Shown here in pieces: positions 1-11,689 of a DNA stretch of 64,000 nucleotides. Below the pieces are notes generated by a model. It was given only the letters and a program-made list of their open reading frames with translations, did not search any database and had not been told where the DNA came from. Both the position numbers and the translations under genes were made by a program. Each line of letters starts with the position of its first letter. Position 1 is the first letter of the stretch. Source of the DNA: Anodontia alba. Lineage: Eukaryota; Mollusca; Bivalvia; Lucinida; Lucinidae. Where the stretch lies: positions 30,944,104 through 31,008,103 of the forward strand of contig OZ024823.1 in assembly GCA_964016985.1 (NCBI GenBank), in the 5' to 3' direction.

Positions 1-199
1 TGGAAAAAAAATAGAAAATAAAACCAAACGTTTCTCCTACCTACCGACCAAATTTCTTTTCAGCATGTTAGTGGAAACACAGCTTTATTTTACGCCTTGG
101 ATTGATTCTATTTCATCGCATTGACATCTAGGATTATCAAAAATAATTTTAGCAAATAGATGTTGATTCAGTAAACTACACTCTGTCCTAACTCTAGTA

Positions 200-470
200 T
201 GTTTACAGAACATGTTAAGAAATATATACACCGTAGGGTGTAGCAGGTGGGCAGTCGCCATCAAAGAATGTAAATAAAACTATCAAATTCATCGTGCGCG
301 ACCAGTGAAGACAGATCAGCTGGTGCATCCGCGCAGTATAATCAGAGTTTTCGTAATCGCATGTGTCTTTTAAAGCCTCCAGGCTATCCAAAGAGAGATG
401 AACGAGAACCCTTGCCATAGTGGGTGGATGTACAGGCTGATCTTTGATGGCCACACAGGTCTTATTGTAG
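200..470. repeat. Family T imperfect inverted repeat
   Basis: This stretch carries the recurring pattern of the T family: a segment like CAGTGAAGACAGATCAGC, a CGCGCAGTATAATCAG segment, and a complementary arm ending in AGGCTGATCTTTGATGG. The same pattern recurs more than ten times in the window, for example at 13495-13698 and 34970-35180. It is non-coding. The small ORFs across it come from the repeat. Confidence 0.6.
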
Positions 471-479
471 GTTAATCTT

Positions 480-870
480 GCGCTGACTCGTATTTAAATC
501 CAGAAACGAGGAGAAAACAGACAAGACCAAACAAGCGCAAATCGAACAAACGTACAAAAAGCACTAAGATTAGCTCTCTCGTCCCCAAGCGAGGTGATCG
601 CTATGCTAAAAGGACTGAAAAACACAAGAACAAAATAACACAAGGCAAGACTTAAAATAAATCGCCTCGTAGAATAAACCACAAAGAAATAAAGAGTAAG
701 ACTAACACCGGGACCACCGCCTTAGAACGGTCAGTAGAATAAACCATGTGGGATTTAAAGCACTTTTACCGGCCAACTTCCGGTGTTAGTTTTACTCTTT
801 GTTGCTTTGTGGTTTAATTCTACGAGGCGATTTGTTTTTATTCTTGTCTGGTGTTATTTTTTACCGACGA
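480..870. repeat. Family Z fold-back repeat
   Basis: Two arms around 655-710 and 783-845 are inverted copies of a segment containing TCTACGAGGCGATTTG next to a CTTTGTGGTTTA stretch. The left arm continues into CCAAACAAGCGCAAATCG. The same sequence is seen at 14477-14745 and 58955-59068, so this is a dispersed repeat. The hydrophobic ORF it produces is not a gene. Confidence 0.6.
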
Positions 871-1329
871 ATTGAAAACTATTTCCGATTATTGCATTAA
901 GGCTTAAACTTAGATCACTTTCAACAAAAAAAAACTGTCTTATTTATACTTTTGTATCGTGCTATACCAGATAAATAGTCAAAGATAAACTAAAAAAGAG
1001 AGGGTTAAAGCACAGGCAGAACACCACTAATCCAACTTTGGAGTGGGTAAGACGATTGGGATATGAGAAGAAGTACATTAGATTTGAAGTATACAATCGT
1101 TTCTAAAATAGCATTGGTACATATGTAAAGAATGTATCCCTGTGCGCTTTCGAATATGCTTGTTCAACTTTGGGAAAGTGCACTAATTTCAGATCGAATG
1201 TCTCCAACGCCCGATAAACTGGACAAAAACCAAAACACGAACTAGCATTACTCTTACGATGTAAAGAATTTTTGTAAGGGACCATTAAGTGCATTAACCC
1301 CAACTCCTCAAAAAACAAACAAGTATTCC

Positions 1330-2035
1330 CAGATTGAAGTCGCTACCGCTAACCTTTCACGGTTCAATCCAGAGGGTGAAAACTTTCTGTCAAGGATTGT
1401 TGGTACTGAAGAAACGTGGGTGCGTTCATATGAACCAGAGCTTAAGAGACAATATGCTGAATGGCATACTTAAAGCCCACCGCGGCCTGCAAAGTTTCGG
1501 CGTGTACAGTCAAAATTGAAGATGTTTATGATCTTTGCGTAAGATATTAGGGGTGTTCTCACTACCCACAAAGTTCCTGCTGGTAAAACGGTCAATGGTA
1601 AATACTACAAGGAGTACATTCAAATGTACCTCAGATCAACGATTCGAAAGAAAAGAAATGACCTGGGCTTTTGGCAGAGGGATTGATCCTTTTACATGGG
1701 CAAAAAACAAAAAACAAAAAAAAAAAAAAAAAACGGGTGGGTGACGTCACTAATCAATTCGTATAATTAGGAAATTATGGACCATTTTTCCTATTCCCGG
1801 ACAAAAGTCCGTATGACTACGATCGTTTCCCCAAGCTGAAAGAAAACATGAGAGATGAATTCGTTATAGTGGTATTGAGGACCTGGAAGCCGACGTGACC
1901 ACGCAGAAAAAAAAAGGTAAGAGGTCGGGTAAATGAGCGCGGTTGTTTATCAACGGGTATAGAAGAACTGCCGAAACGATGGACCTCGGTCATGGAATAC
2001 AATGGATATTACTTCGTGGGATTTTGATAGGTAGG
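1330..2035 (+). pseudogene. Degenerate mariner-type transposase remnant
   Basis: Shifting between forward frames gives recognisable mariner transposase pieces. A catalytic-region match with EETWVRSYEPELKRQ lies near 1405-1460. A TVNGKYYKEYIQMYL segment lies near 1590-1640. A C-terminal piece with LPKRWTSVMEYNG lies near 1965-2010. The frame is broken by several stops and frameshifts, and a poly-A run at 1705-1735 replaces the segment that should hold the second catalytic Asp. I could not define terminal inverted repeats. It is an old dead copy, from a different lineage than the other three mariners in the window. Confidence 0.75.
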
Positions 2036-3180
2036 CTGATTTAATGACGCTTTCTGCAAGTTATTTAGTAAGTGTCAATATGAATGGAATGATCCAAGAA
2101 TATATAAATAAAATGAATCATTTACCTTTTATTATAAGAGACGAAGATCGTTTTTCTGTCCCACCTGTAATATAAGTGATGTAATCTTTTGAAAACACAT
2201 AAATCGAACTACAGAACATATATTATTCCGAGTTTGCTAAATACGTGTATAATGTATTCACTGTAAATTAGTATCTTCCATAAGTTTACGTTTGTTTTAT
2301 CTATGAAGAGGAATTGATGCACTTAGGAACCTATCGGCCATGTTTAACTATGAGGCAATTTTCTTGACTTCCGAAATACTTATTCACTTCTGAAACGCGA
2401 ATTCCTGCTTTGAACATTATTTAAGTGTAAATCGATTCCTTTAACGAATGAAATTGCGTTAAATGTGTATAAAAATGAGGAATTGGAATTATAATATTAT
2501 TTAGGGTAATGAACTACTTTCAACTCTACCAATAGCCTTTTGCGTCTTTTCGGACAAGGCATCTGCTCAAAAAGAAACGAATTTTCTCCACATTGGGACT
2601 ACTCTAAAAGAAGAAAGGTCTGCTCAAACAAAAAGATTTTTTCTCCTTGGAAGCAAATTCTCTCCTTTTGAGAAGAAGCAAACAGAAAGTCAAAAGTGTT
2701 GACTCCCTTAACAGAAAATCGCAGGAAATATTCCAAATGTATCAAATCCCCTTAAATCCCAGAAATTAAACCATTTATGCCTAGTGGGCTCTTCTAACAA
2801 CATTTTGGATTAGATGAATCATATTTTATTGCATATTAAACAAAGAGATTGGACACAAGTTATAACATCATTAGATGGCCCTCTCCCTGCAGCATGAAAT
2901 ACATTTAAAGATACAAATGTGCAAACAAACATTTTACATAACAAGTTAGAAAGGAACATATTTAATAAAGAGGTTGAGGTCTTCCACAGTGCAAGCTTTT
3001 CGATATGCTTATGTTAGAATTAAGCATGAACAAAAACGAAATGTTTGGAAATCTAGTACACACAATTGGATAACTGATCAAGTCTGTTCGTGTCTTTTAT
3101 GAATTTTAAAACTGCTAATTTTAAAACGACTTTGTTTATGAGTTTGAAAGCCGTATAACGTACTGCCATTTGTTAAGAGA
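2036..3180. other. No gene seen; repeat fragments
   Basis: AT-rich sequence with no supported coding region. A Y-family fragment (CTAAAAGAAGAAAGG-type sequence) lies at about 2545-2720. A CATTTATGCCTAGTGGGCTC repeat end lies at about 2773. Confidence 0.5.
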
Positions 3181-3233
3181 TCAAAGTTTACAGGAGAAAT
3201 GTTTTTAATTTGGTGTATTCTTTGCAATAATCT

Positions 3234-5110
3234 TTATCTTTGGGTGTTGTAAAGGGTGCATTCAAAGAGATAGTGTGCGGCGTTTTCGACTAAAACACTA
3301 CAACTACAATTTGAATAAGGAACTATGTTAACGTCGAAAAGATATGCATTTATACTACTGCACCTATGCCTTATTCTTGTTAAAATAATATTGTATTTCC
3401 TTTGCCCAACTGATAAATGTTCACCTACTCTGGACGGATGATGCTGGATAGATTGTTTGAATTGTAATAATGCTGGGATAATATGAGTTTCGGTGTTAAA
3501 GACATTCCATAGTTTCATACGAACATAACCGACAGAAATTGGCATTGCGTAATTGGTATTGTTTCTATGATTATAATTACTTACATCATTTACCAAGCTT
3601 GGAAGCAAGTCATTCAAATAAGTGGGAGTTTCATATTTTTTATTATTTTGTACATAGGAATTATGTTTCTTTTTCCTTCTTTCAACTAGCGTTTCCCAAC
3701 CGGTTTCTAAATACAGTGATCTAATTTAAGTGAAGAGAATACCGGAAGTCCGGTAACTATATGAGCCGCATTCAGCTGCTCTTGTTCTAAACTGTTAGTA
3801 TCTGACATATTACAACCATCCTATATTTCAGAAGCATATTCTAATAAAGGGCGTATATATGTACAATACAGCTTATTAAGGATACGTTTAGGTAATCGAA
3901 ACTGTAGTTTTCGAACCTACGATATTTGCTTCGACGTTGAAGTAATTTTAGAGTCTGTATGCCTTGATCATTTATTATTTGAGGAAATGGTAACTCCGAA
4001 GTGTTTGTGGTTATCGACAATCTTCAGAATATTTTCATAGTACTTTAATTCTGGGTCATAATCATTATGAATATTTGAAAGTACCATTACTTCTGTTTTC
4101 AGTAGATTGAATTTAACTAAGCATTTCTTTGCCCATTCTTTTAATATTTTTTTTTACTAGATCAGTATTTAGAATATGTTCAGTAAATGCCAAATTATTT
4201 GAAGAAAAGCTTAGAGATGTGTCATCTGCAAACAGTCTGGCCATACCATGTAAATAATCAGCTAGGTCATTTATATAAACTGAGCCTTGAGGAACTCTGG
4301 CAAGAATAAACCTTAGTGATGAGAAAAGGCCGTTGACAAATATTCTTTGGTTCCGCATATGCAGAAGATAGTTTTGAATCCAGTCTAAATGATCTCCTTA
4401 GATTCCATATCTTTTAAGTTTATGTATCAAATCTTTATGCCAAACTCTATCGAATGCTTTTGAAATATCACAAAATACATGACAAATTATTTCATATTTT
4501 TCTAGGACAAGATGTGTATGATGTATTAATTCAAGAAGGTAATCTACGGTTGAATGGCCAAGTAAGAACCCTGACTGATATCTGTAAAAATGAAAATTAG
4601 CAGTAATTTGGTTATAGGTATATTTATATACAATTCTTAAAAAATCCTCTCCTACACAACTTATTAATGAAATTGGTCTATAATTACTAATATCTGATTT
4701 TCTCCCTTTTTGAAAAGTAGCATGACAGAAACAGTTTTCCACAAATTTGGATATATACGATGTTCTTATGATGAATTAAAAAGTTTTAATAAAGGTTTTG
4801 CTATTGATTTTCTAGTATACTTCAACATTCGGTTGCTTATGGCGTCTAAACCGGTTGCTTTGTTAACTTTAAGAGTATTTAGGATATCATCGACTTCGGA
4901 TTCGGAAACTCGAATTTGAGATAACACAGACTCAGCTCTACTGTTAAAATTTGGTAACGGTATGTTGGCTTTTTCGATATCAGAAGCGGATAAAAAGAAG
5001 TTGTTCAGGGCATTAGCTTTTTTCCTGATTTGAGAAGACGAATTTGTTATCATCTGTATGTAAAAGTGGAATATTTGTGGAAGTATTGTTTTTCCCATGA
5101 ATCTCCCCAT
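3234..5110 (-). pseudogene. Degenerate LINE reverse transcriptase (CR1/Jockey-like)
   Basis: Read on the reverse strand, the N-terminal part (5110-4766) matches the region just before the RT domain, with SESEVDDILNTLKVNKATGLD. The RT core (4742-4398) has NYRPISLISC and FCDISKAFDRVWHKDL. The catalytic box appears as LFADDTSLSF near 4230. A thumb-like stretch with TYIRPLLEYASEI follows near 3855. The C-terminal region (3617-3234) has IRHRCSSINAYLF and CSCSVLVENAAHYLFEC. Internal stops, frameshifts and a deletion just after VPQGS make it dead. The family is inferred from these motifs only. No 5' endonuclease region is visible. Confidence 0.8.
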
Positions 5111-5114
5111 TATC

Positions 5115-5500
5115 TGTCAGAATGTCTTACTTGAACTGCCAATGTCATAATTTGAGATATCGTAAAGTCCTGCAGGGAGGTTTTTAGAATCTTTTGTAGT
5201 GTTCCTTCTGGCCACCTTGGGAGCGGTTTCCCACCTGGTTTTCTTAATAAAACATTCTTTGGTAAGCATTCATCAGGCATTCCGGTGACATGGCCAGACC
5301 ATTTAAAGCTGTTCCAGCTTCAGTAGAGTATAAATGCTATGCATCTCTGTCCTCTGTAAGACTTCTTTGACAAGGTTTCTGTAATGCCACTTGATGTTTA
5401 AGAGTTTCTTAGGCAGCTTGTGTGGAATTCTTTTAGCATGACGCTGGTTATGCAAGGCTAACAATACTGCAGCTTCATAGACTGTTAGCTTTTTATTCAA
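5115..5500 (-). pseudogene. Second LINE fragment (C-terminal part)
   Basis: The reverse strand encodes LTVYEAAVLLALHNQ at 5490-5440, then EVLQRTEMHSIYTLL at about 5365-5320, and, after a frame change, a GHVTGMPDECLPK-like segment near 5290-5260. These are typical C-terminal residues of invertebrate LINE polyproteins. It lies next to the previous LINE but resembles a different subfamily, so it is annotated separately. Confidence 0.6.
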
Positions 5501-5574
5501 CTTCAGCTTCGATCCCAGACATTCTCACTTATCCTGCTAAATGATGCACTGACTTTAGTAGTAATCATGTTGTT

Positions 5575-5790
5575 TATAGGGGAATGGTCACACTTACAAG
5601 AGGGACAGCCCAGACAAAACTAGTTTGCTCCTCTACCCAGAAGGGTTTTATCTAAACGAAAAGAGTTTGCGCTGGGAGCAAAGCTTTTCCTTTTAGAGCA
5701 GACCCCTTTTCAGATAGGGCTTGCTGTGCAGGAAAGCAAACAGAGAGTCGCCGATGTTGCCCCCTTTAGCAGAAATGGCAGAATATCTAC
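5575..5790. repeat. Family Y repeat
   Basis: Contains AAAAGAGTTTGCGCTGGGAG, CCTTTTAGAGCAGACCCC and GCAGGAAAGCAAACAGAGAG. These match the Y family copies at 13255-13430, 30310-30605, 36905-37085, 37900-38135, 47805-48085 and 56990-57100. Non-coding. Confidence 0.55.
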
Positions 5791-6431
5791 CAAGCGTATA
5801 AGGTCCTCTTAATGTACAAAGCCAAGCAAAACTGAGCCGACACACGAAAAAGGGGCATTGATTCCTCCGATTTAGGATTCTTTAATTATGCATGCACAGT
5901 TCATTAGTATGGCTATACACTTTGTCTGAAGCTTTATCTGAGACACCACTACATGTCTGCGAACAACAAAGGCTCTGGCGAGACTACGCTTATGCGCAGA
6001 CTCGCCTGAGCCTCTGTTGGTCGTCTAATTGAAGAGTACCCTTTAATCATTGGTTATCTCAGTTGCACTATTTATAAAACTCGAAGTACTTGCTCTCAAA
6101 CAAGTTTACTTATACCTCTCATGGCATCATGAACTATATGTCCATAGTAGTCGTTTCGCTGGTGCTTCAGCGCATGTGCAATACTGCATGTACATAATGC
6201 AAGAGCACACAACCCAGCTACTCCAACCGGCAGCGCCATCCTCACTGAAAAAAGGAAAACATTAGGAATATAATATCATGGCAGGGACGATGCGTAAGGG
6301 ACGACGGTTGTGATTCCAACGAAGGCAAAACAGACTTCAGTTACGTGATTTCTGTCACGTGACTCTCAAGATCCACAGATAATAAATGCATAATTTGTTT
6401 TCAGCCGTCATGAGTCTCATGAATGTTTACC
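5791..6431. other. No gene seen; small palindrome
   Basis: A degenerate inverted repeat lies at about 5940-6030 (CAACAAAGGCTCTGGCGAG with its complement GCCTGAGCCTCTGTTGG). Otherwise I see no supported feature. Confidence 0.4.
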
Positions 6432-6660
6432 TTAACCCATTTATACCTAGCGTCCCATAAATGGACCACTGGTAAACAGTGTAGACCCAGATCAGACGCC
6501 GCAGAACGCGGCATCTGATCAGGGTCTACACCGTTTGCATTAAATAAAGAAATTTCTTTAAAACATTTTGATACTAAAACCTAACCAGACACCCTTTCTA
6601 TTAGAAATGGACCTGTCCAAAAATTGAGATACAAGAGTCTATTCGATGTAAATGGGTTAG
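6432..6660. repeat. Family A MITE with palindromic core
   Basis: The ends are complementary: TTAACCCATTTATACC on the left and AAATGGGTTAG on the right. The centre is a hairpin, AAACAGTGTAGACCCAGATC then AGACGCCGCAGAACGCGGCATCT and the complementary arm ending GGGTCTACACCGTTTGC. Related copies are at 13699-13909 and 49270-49497, with a partial copy near 43995-44180. Confidence 0.75.
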
Positions 6661-6865
6661 TATGGGCCCAAAGTATAATGTGAATATAGGGGTTTGTAAG
6701 GGTCTATATTATTATGGGAGATTTTCAGAATTTAGCTGTTTTTAAACAAGTTTGTCAATTTGTTTGTTACTTCTAGCAAGGTTTTGTATTGCATAAGTCA
6801 ATCAAAAGATGCTTAATAGCGAAAATATACTTCTTTCCACATATGAGCTACCTCATGACAACACC

Positions 6866-7055
6866 AACAAAATGGCATGTGCGCCTAGCGAAGACTCAGT
6901 CCGATCCGCCCAGTCTGATCAGTCTTCGCTGTCCACATGAAGAATGCTTTGGTCCTTAGCTACCCATTGTGCACAGCGAAGACTCAGATCAGGTTGCCCT
7001 GGATGATCTTAGTTTTCGCTGGGCGCACATGCCATTTTGTTGGTTTTGTCATGAG
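6866..7055. repeat. Family T inverted repeat
   Basis: The outer arms GGCATGTGCGCCTAGCG and CGCTGGGCGCACATGCC are near-perfect inverted copies. Inside are two AGCGAAGACTCAG units with TGATCAG motifs. Non-coding. Confidence 0.7.
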
Positions 7056-7081
7056 GTGGCTCATATTATATAGTGAAAATC

Positions 7082-7200
7082 TCATGGCTTACATAGCTCT
7101 AGATAAAAGGTTAGCAAGAACAATATTTTCTGATTTCTCCACAAGAAACATATGTTGGGAGTACTCATTAGAAGCGCCTCGGGTTTTTTTTTATCATTTT
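7082..7200. repeat. Family S MITE, truncated
   Basis: Starts with the S-type terminus AGCTCTAGATAAAAGG and contains ATTTCTCCAC and the left arm of the shared hairpin (GTACTCATTAGAAGCGCCTC). It stops in a T run where the right arm should begin. Confidence 0.6.
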
Positions 7201-7231
7201 GATTGAATGAAATACCTTTTATAGGATAATG

Positions 7232-7531
7232 GCTAAGAAATATGCTTACACTCCTATATAATTTTGACCCCCCTTAAACCCCACTTTAATATAGAATGGG
7301 GTTTACAGGGGTATACATTATTTTTCTTATTTTGCTAAAAAACATAGATTGTTGTACTCGTTAGAACCGCCTCGTCGAGGCGGTTCGAACGAATACCTAC
7401 AATATATGTTTTGAGCAGGAATATGATAAATATCATATTTTTTTATCTGAATTTTTTCTTTCTTTTTTTTTTTTTTTTTTTTTTTTTTTGTAAAATTTTT
7501 AATATATTCGAATAGACATGTTTTCTTAATG
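7232..7531. repeat. Family R MITE
   Basis: A diverged copy of the approximately 280-bp R element: a TATAATTTTGACC segment, a 14-bp inverted pair around AATATAGAATGGGGTTT, the central palindrome TTAGAACCGCCTCG with its complement, then a TTTTATCTGAATTTTT stretch and a right end like GACATGTTTTCTTAATG. A long T run at 7468-7490 interrupts it. Confidence 0.75.
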
Positions 7532-7714
7532 TTTTCAGAAGGGATGAAAAAGAAGGTTGACAGAGTTGCTCCCCTTATAGTGTATCCCTTCCCCTTAAGT
7601 AAAATGCCATCAGCAATTCAAGTTTAAATGTACCTCTTCATGGAAAAAGGATATTTGCGACATACTTGAACAGCAAACATTCAGATCAACCAGCAAAACC
7701 ATAAAATCTTATTC

Positions 7715-8050
7715 TCACATATAGTCGGTGATCCCCATATATTTTCTGTGATCCCAACAGATAGTCGCTGACCACCACATATATTGTTGATTCCCACATA
7801 TAGTCTGTGATCCCTACATATAGCCAGTGATCCCCACATATAGGTGATCTCCACATATAGTCGGTGATCTCCAAATATAGTCGGCGTTCCCCACATATAG
7901 TCGGTAATCTCCACATCAGTCTGTGATCCCCATATGTAGGCGGTGAACGCCACATACAGTCTGTGATTCCCATGTGCTGGCGGTGATCTCCACAAGGTAG
8001 ATGATCCACATATAGTAGGTGATTCCCACATACAGTCGGTGACTCCCAGA
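7715..8050. repeat. Minisatellite, approx. 20-bp unit
   Basis: About sixteen head-to-tail copies of a unit close to CCCCACATATAGTCGGTGAT, with single-base changes and occasional 5-10-bp deletions. The unit length is not always a multiple of three, yet two reverse frames stay open through it (both start near 8160-8180). These ORFs are repeat artefacts rich in Trp, Gly and Tyr. The repeats are contiguous with no unique spacers. Confidence 0.9.
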
Positions 8051-8059
8051 GATAGTCTA

Positions 8060-8172
8060 TATATTCTACAGTAGTTTTTGAAAGCGGACAAAAAGGCCCA
8101 GAGTGGGTTCGCAAACTGATCTGGGCCTTCGTTGTCTGCATATGTCCCGAATACACATTTTCTCATTACGAG
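8060..8172. repeat. Family T fragment
   Basis: Contains GGCCCAGAGTGGGTTCGC, TGATCTGGGCCTTCG and GTCTGCATATGTCCCGAATA, matching half of the T family pattern seen at 21935-22035. Confidence 0.55.
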
Positions 8173-8366
8173 GCTCAAATTGATTATTAAAGTTTCTTCA
8201 TATCTATTTTCACAAAGTTACGTGTACGGTTTCTAAATTAACATTTATCATTCTGTTGGCAAATTCAGCAAACGATAAATTGGTAATATGTTTCTCAGTT
8301 TCGCATATTATAGGGTGATAATGTCATAGCTTACATAGTTCTAGAGAGTTGAGGGTTATCAAGAGC

Positions 8367-8411
8367 CCCCCCCCCCTGCCCCCCACCGTTCCCCACTCTA
8401 CCACCACCACC

Positions 8412-8467
<56 letters not shown>

Positions 8468-8490
8468 GGGGACAACAACAACAACAACAA
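8367..8490. repeat. Simple repeats: poly-C, (CA)n, (CAA)n
   Basis: A C-rich run at 8367-8390 is followed by roughly 25 CA units (about 8412-8466) and then several CAA units. The ORF over it is a low-complexity artefact. Confidence 0.95.
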
Positions 8491-8674
8491 AAACACATAT
8501 GTTTGTAAGGAGAAATGAGAAAAAAATATTAATACAATCATGTAATTTTAGCTTACAAAATGATCTTATCTAGAGTTAGGGCTATGAAGTATTTACTATA
8601 CATTAGAAACTTTATACAATTCAATTATCTTAAACATTTCAAACCTGACGTATAAAATCTCACGTTACCTTAAC

Positions 8675-8868
8675 CTTTACCACTGTCTGCGCTAATTCAG
8701 CATATCAGAAATTGACATTTTTCTTATCTTTCCCAGAAAATAGGCGTTGGCATTTTATGCAAATTGTCTCCTTAGGAGGCAGCTTAAATGAAATGGCAAA
8801 GCCTATTATCTGGAGAAAAATAAGAAAAAAAATGTTTCAAAACGTAGTCTGCTGTATTTATTACCAAG
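8675..8868. repeat. Family U palindromic MITE
   Basis: The left arm contains GGCGTTGGCATTTTATGC and AAATTGTCTCC. The right arm is its complement, ending AAACGTAGTCTGCTG. The same long hairpin recurs at 42590-42900 and 58830-59130, and in fragments at 9935-10040, 19955-20080, 22725-22815, 45585-45700 and 54770-54860. Confidence 0.65.
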
Positions 8869-9164
8869 CATGCAAAGTCTAAAATACTCATATAAAATGT
8901 ACACCTGGTCCATAACAATAGAAACCTACTATTTTGTATCATAATATATCCTCATGGATCCGCTTCTAATGAGTACCAACAACATATACGGGCATGATGT
9001 AATAACTTAAGACAAATGTTTACTTGGCCATCTGTCTTATTTCGAGTTATTTAGGGGATTACATTTTCACCCTATAATAAGGAAAACACTGAGAGAGAAT
9101 ATTACGTACATTGTGAGATGTAGACCCTAGACATTAAACAAGCCGCAACGTGGAAAACGTACAT

Positions 9165-9365
9165 TCTGACATGTGCCCGCAACGAAGACTAATATCAGCC
9201 ATCGCATCCGCGCAGTCTGATCAGATTCTTCGTTGTCCGTATGAAGAAACTTTGCATCCTTGGCTTCTAAAATGCGCCTTGTGAATATTCAGATCAGAAT
9301 GCGCGATTGCGCATTCTGATCTGAATCCTCGCTGGGCGCACATGTCTGAAGGTAGGTTTAATATC
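9165..9365. repeat. Family T inverted repeat
   Basis: The outer arms GACATGTGCCCGCAACGAAG and CGCTGGGCGCACATGTC are partly complementary. Inner units contain GATCAGATTCTTCG and GATCAGAATGCGCGATTG. Confidence 0.6.
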
Positions 9366-9789
9366 GGACGTTGCGGTTCATATATCATGGGTACACTGTA
9401 TGCATGACATTAGGTTACATAGACTTGTTAACCTAATTTATTCCAGGCAATATAGGCTACCGTTAGTAATTATTCTAACAACGGTACATGTGATTCGTCC
9501 TTGTTCTTGTTCCACAAAAACAAAAAACCGAGAAAATGGCGAAATGCAGGGTATACAGTATTTAGTTGTTGTTGTTTTTTTTTTTCTTTTAGTTTTGTTT
9601 TTTATCTTAAATCGAGATTTCAATGTGCTTTGCACAGGCTTATAATTCTAATAACGGGGCTATGACCCTCGAAACGACTTACAGGAGGAAAGTGTCATAT
9701 CATTGGCTAGCTGGCTTCAGCAGTAATTGGCATTAATGATTTTGTATAGCGCTTGCTCCAAATTAATATCAGATTAAGAAAAGTTTAAT

Positions 9790-10050
9790 CTTAACCATGC
9801 TCAGGGCAAATTCGACAGACAACAATTTGATGGGTTTTTTTTTTTTGTTTTTTTTTGTTGTTGTTTTGTTTGTTGTTTTTTTTTTTTTTTTTTTTTTTTT
9901 TTTATTTTGTGTGTGTGTTTTGTTTGTTGTTGTTGTTGTTTTTTTTTTTCAGAAAACAGGGTTTGACATTGCTTGCAAACTGTCTCCCTAGGAACAAATC
10001 AGAAAATATTTCAAAATGTCGTCTGTTGATTTTTTTTTTTTTTTTTTTTG
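9790..10050. repeat. Poly-T/TTG runs with family U fragment
   Basis: Long T runs broken by TTG and TGTG units (9834-9950) flank a U-family fragment (CAGAAAACAGGGTTTGACA near 9950 and ATTTCAAAATGTCGTCTG near 10010). The Phe-rich ORFs here are not genes. Confidence 0.8.
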
Positions 10051-10909
10051 TTTTTTTTAGCTTTGACTGTGCAACTGGCATGTTAATTATTACTGAGGTG
10101 AAAGCTATTATCAGGCCAGTTTCTCTAAGAGAACTAGATTGTATTCCTGATAAACTCTCAGTCAGCAGACAATCAGATGATAGGAACCCGCACACTACAT
10201 GTTGCACACCTATACTGGGAAGCTGATAGCCCCGTTAATAGAATTATATGCCTCTGGTTTTGTTATTTCTATCAATTTTTGTACTGATTTACAGGAGTTT
10301 TTGCAGTTTTTAAACCAGTGTTTTGTTTTTACTTCTAGTAATCTTTTTCATAACTGAAAAAAGCGTATGACAGTTAGAAAACGCATAAAATCTTCATCAA
10401 ATCCTTTCTTTCCGGAGAAAATGAGAAACATATCAACACAACCCCTGCCAATTTTTCTTCAAAAGTGCGAAAAAGTAACAGAACAATTAATTACCGAACC
10501 GAAGTCAAACTTATATATTCAATATGGAACGGGAACAGATAAAATATTTATTTATTTCGGCATGTAAATATCAAAAATTGTCCTCTATATACCGGAATAG
10601 TAAAACGACGTTCTTTCTTCACAAACACTTCAATGCATTTAACTTTTCCTCAGAGCTAGGTTGACGTTACTGTGTGGTTTTTTCTTGGGTCACTTTTGAT
10701 TATCTCTCTACTTTCGCCGAAACGACTAATCCACTTGTAAACAGCACATCTTGATAGGCACGTCTGCACATCCTTATGAATTTCATTGAAACACTTACCG
10801 AGCATAAGGTCTCATCAAGGCGATTCTAATTGACTAAACTTAAGATACCATTATTTCATAGCAGATTTAAAAGACATCCCTAAATTAATCCCATTTATCC
10901 CCAGACCTA
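10051..10909. other. No gene seen
   Basis: AT-rich sequence with short ORFs lacking any recognisable domain or codon pattern. No strong repeat structure was noticed. Confidence 0.4.
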
Positions 10910-11090
10910 ACGCTATGAATAATTCTCAGTGGCTCTAACTACCGTGTATAGAACAAAGTTCCATGGTTTCAAAAATGTTGAAGGCATTAAACCAGCAAAC
11001 AAACAACGTCGCAAAAACGTTACAACGTCGCTGCAACGTCGTTGCAGCGACGTTGTAACGACGTTGTTGCGACGTTGTGTGTTTGCTGAG
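10910..11090. repeat. Pogo-like MITE fragment plus palindromic GCAAACA element
   Basis: Positions 10925-10990 resemble one terminal half of the P family (CAGTGGCTCTAACTACCG, then TCCATGGTTTCAAAAATGTT). It runs straight into a nearly perfect palindrome at 10993-11090: CAGCAAACAAACAACGTCG, a central GCAACGTCGTTGC, and the complement ending CGACGTTGTGTGTTTGCTG. Similar 100-bp palindromes are at 48203-48310 and 58289-58398. Confidence 0.7.
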
Positions 11091-11224
11091 GAAGTTCAAT
11101 TGTACTTACCAATGAAGTTAACACTGATTAGTGGAACACTTTTGACAACACAGAAACTAACCCAATCCTACTTTCATAGGATAGAGAAAGCCTCTGACAA
11201 AGTATATGGTGCTGAACGTGGGTA

Positions 11225-11420
11225 AAAATGCCCTTATGGCGTATACGAACAGCGAAGGTAGAGATGAGCGTGCGCATCCGTGCAGTTTGATCTGGAAGTC
11301 TCTGTTTGTAGACATGTACTACAATATCCATTGATTCTGTGAGCTGACAATGAAGTCCAAGATCAGCCCTGCGCTAATGCGCGGGCCGATCTTGGCTTGC
11401 GTTGTTCGCAAATTGCATAA
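11225..11420. repeat. Family T repeat
   Basis: Contains GATGAGCGTGCGCATCCGTG, GTTTGATCTGGAAGTC and a GATCAGCCCTGCGCTAATG / GCGCGGGCCGATCTTGG arm pair. Confidence 0.5.
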
Positions 11421-11689
11421 GAGTCCGTTTCGTGCGATTGGCATCATATCTGTTGTTACACTACGTGCCTGACGGCATGCGGCTTGCAACATGACCTTGA
11501 AATTTAATCCTTATAGTTTGTATTTAGTTCATTGCAGACCCTTAACCTTTTGAGCTTTTGACATAGCGGTAAATAAGTACACCAAAAAAGGCTATATTAT
11601 ACTTGTCTAATACATGTACTTGTATTTAGAGTTGCAACTTTCTAAAGCAGTGGCTACACAGGCAATGGTACTGTGATGCTATTTAGCGA

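Noticed and set aside
7715..8050. CRISPR-like regular repeat array
   Set aside because: Units are contiguous tandem copies without unique spacers, in a eukaryotic setting and with no cas genes.
7681..8178. Two overlapping long ORFs rich in Trp, Gly and Tyr (156 and 165 codons)
   Set aside because: They lie entirely on the 20-bp minisatellite; two frames are open at once and the composition follows the repeat.
9797..10226. Phe-rich ORFs
   Set aside because: Encoded by poly-T and TTG runs.
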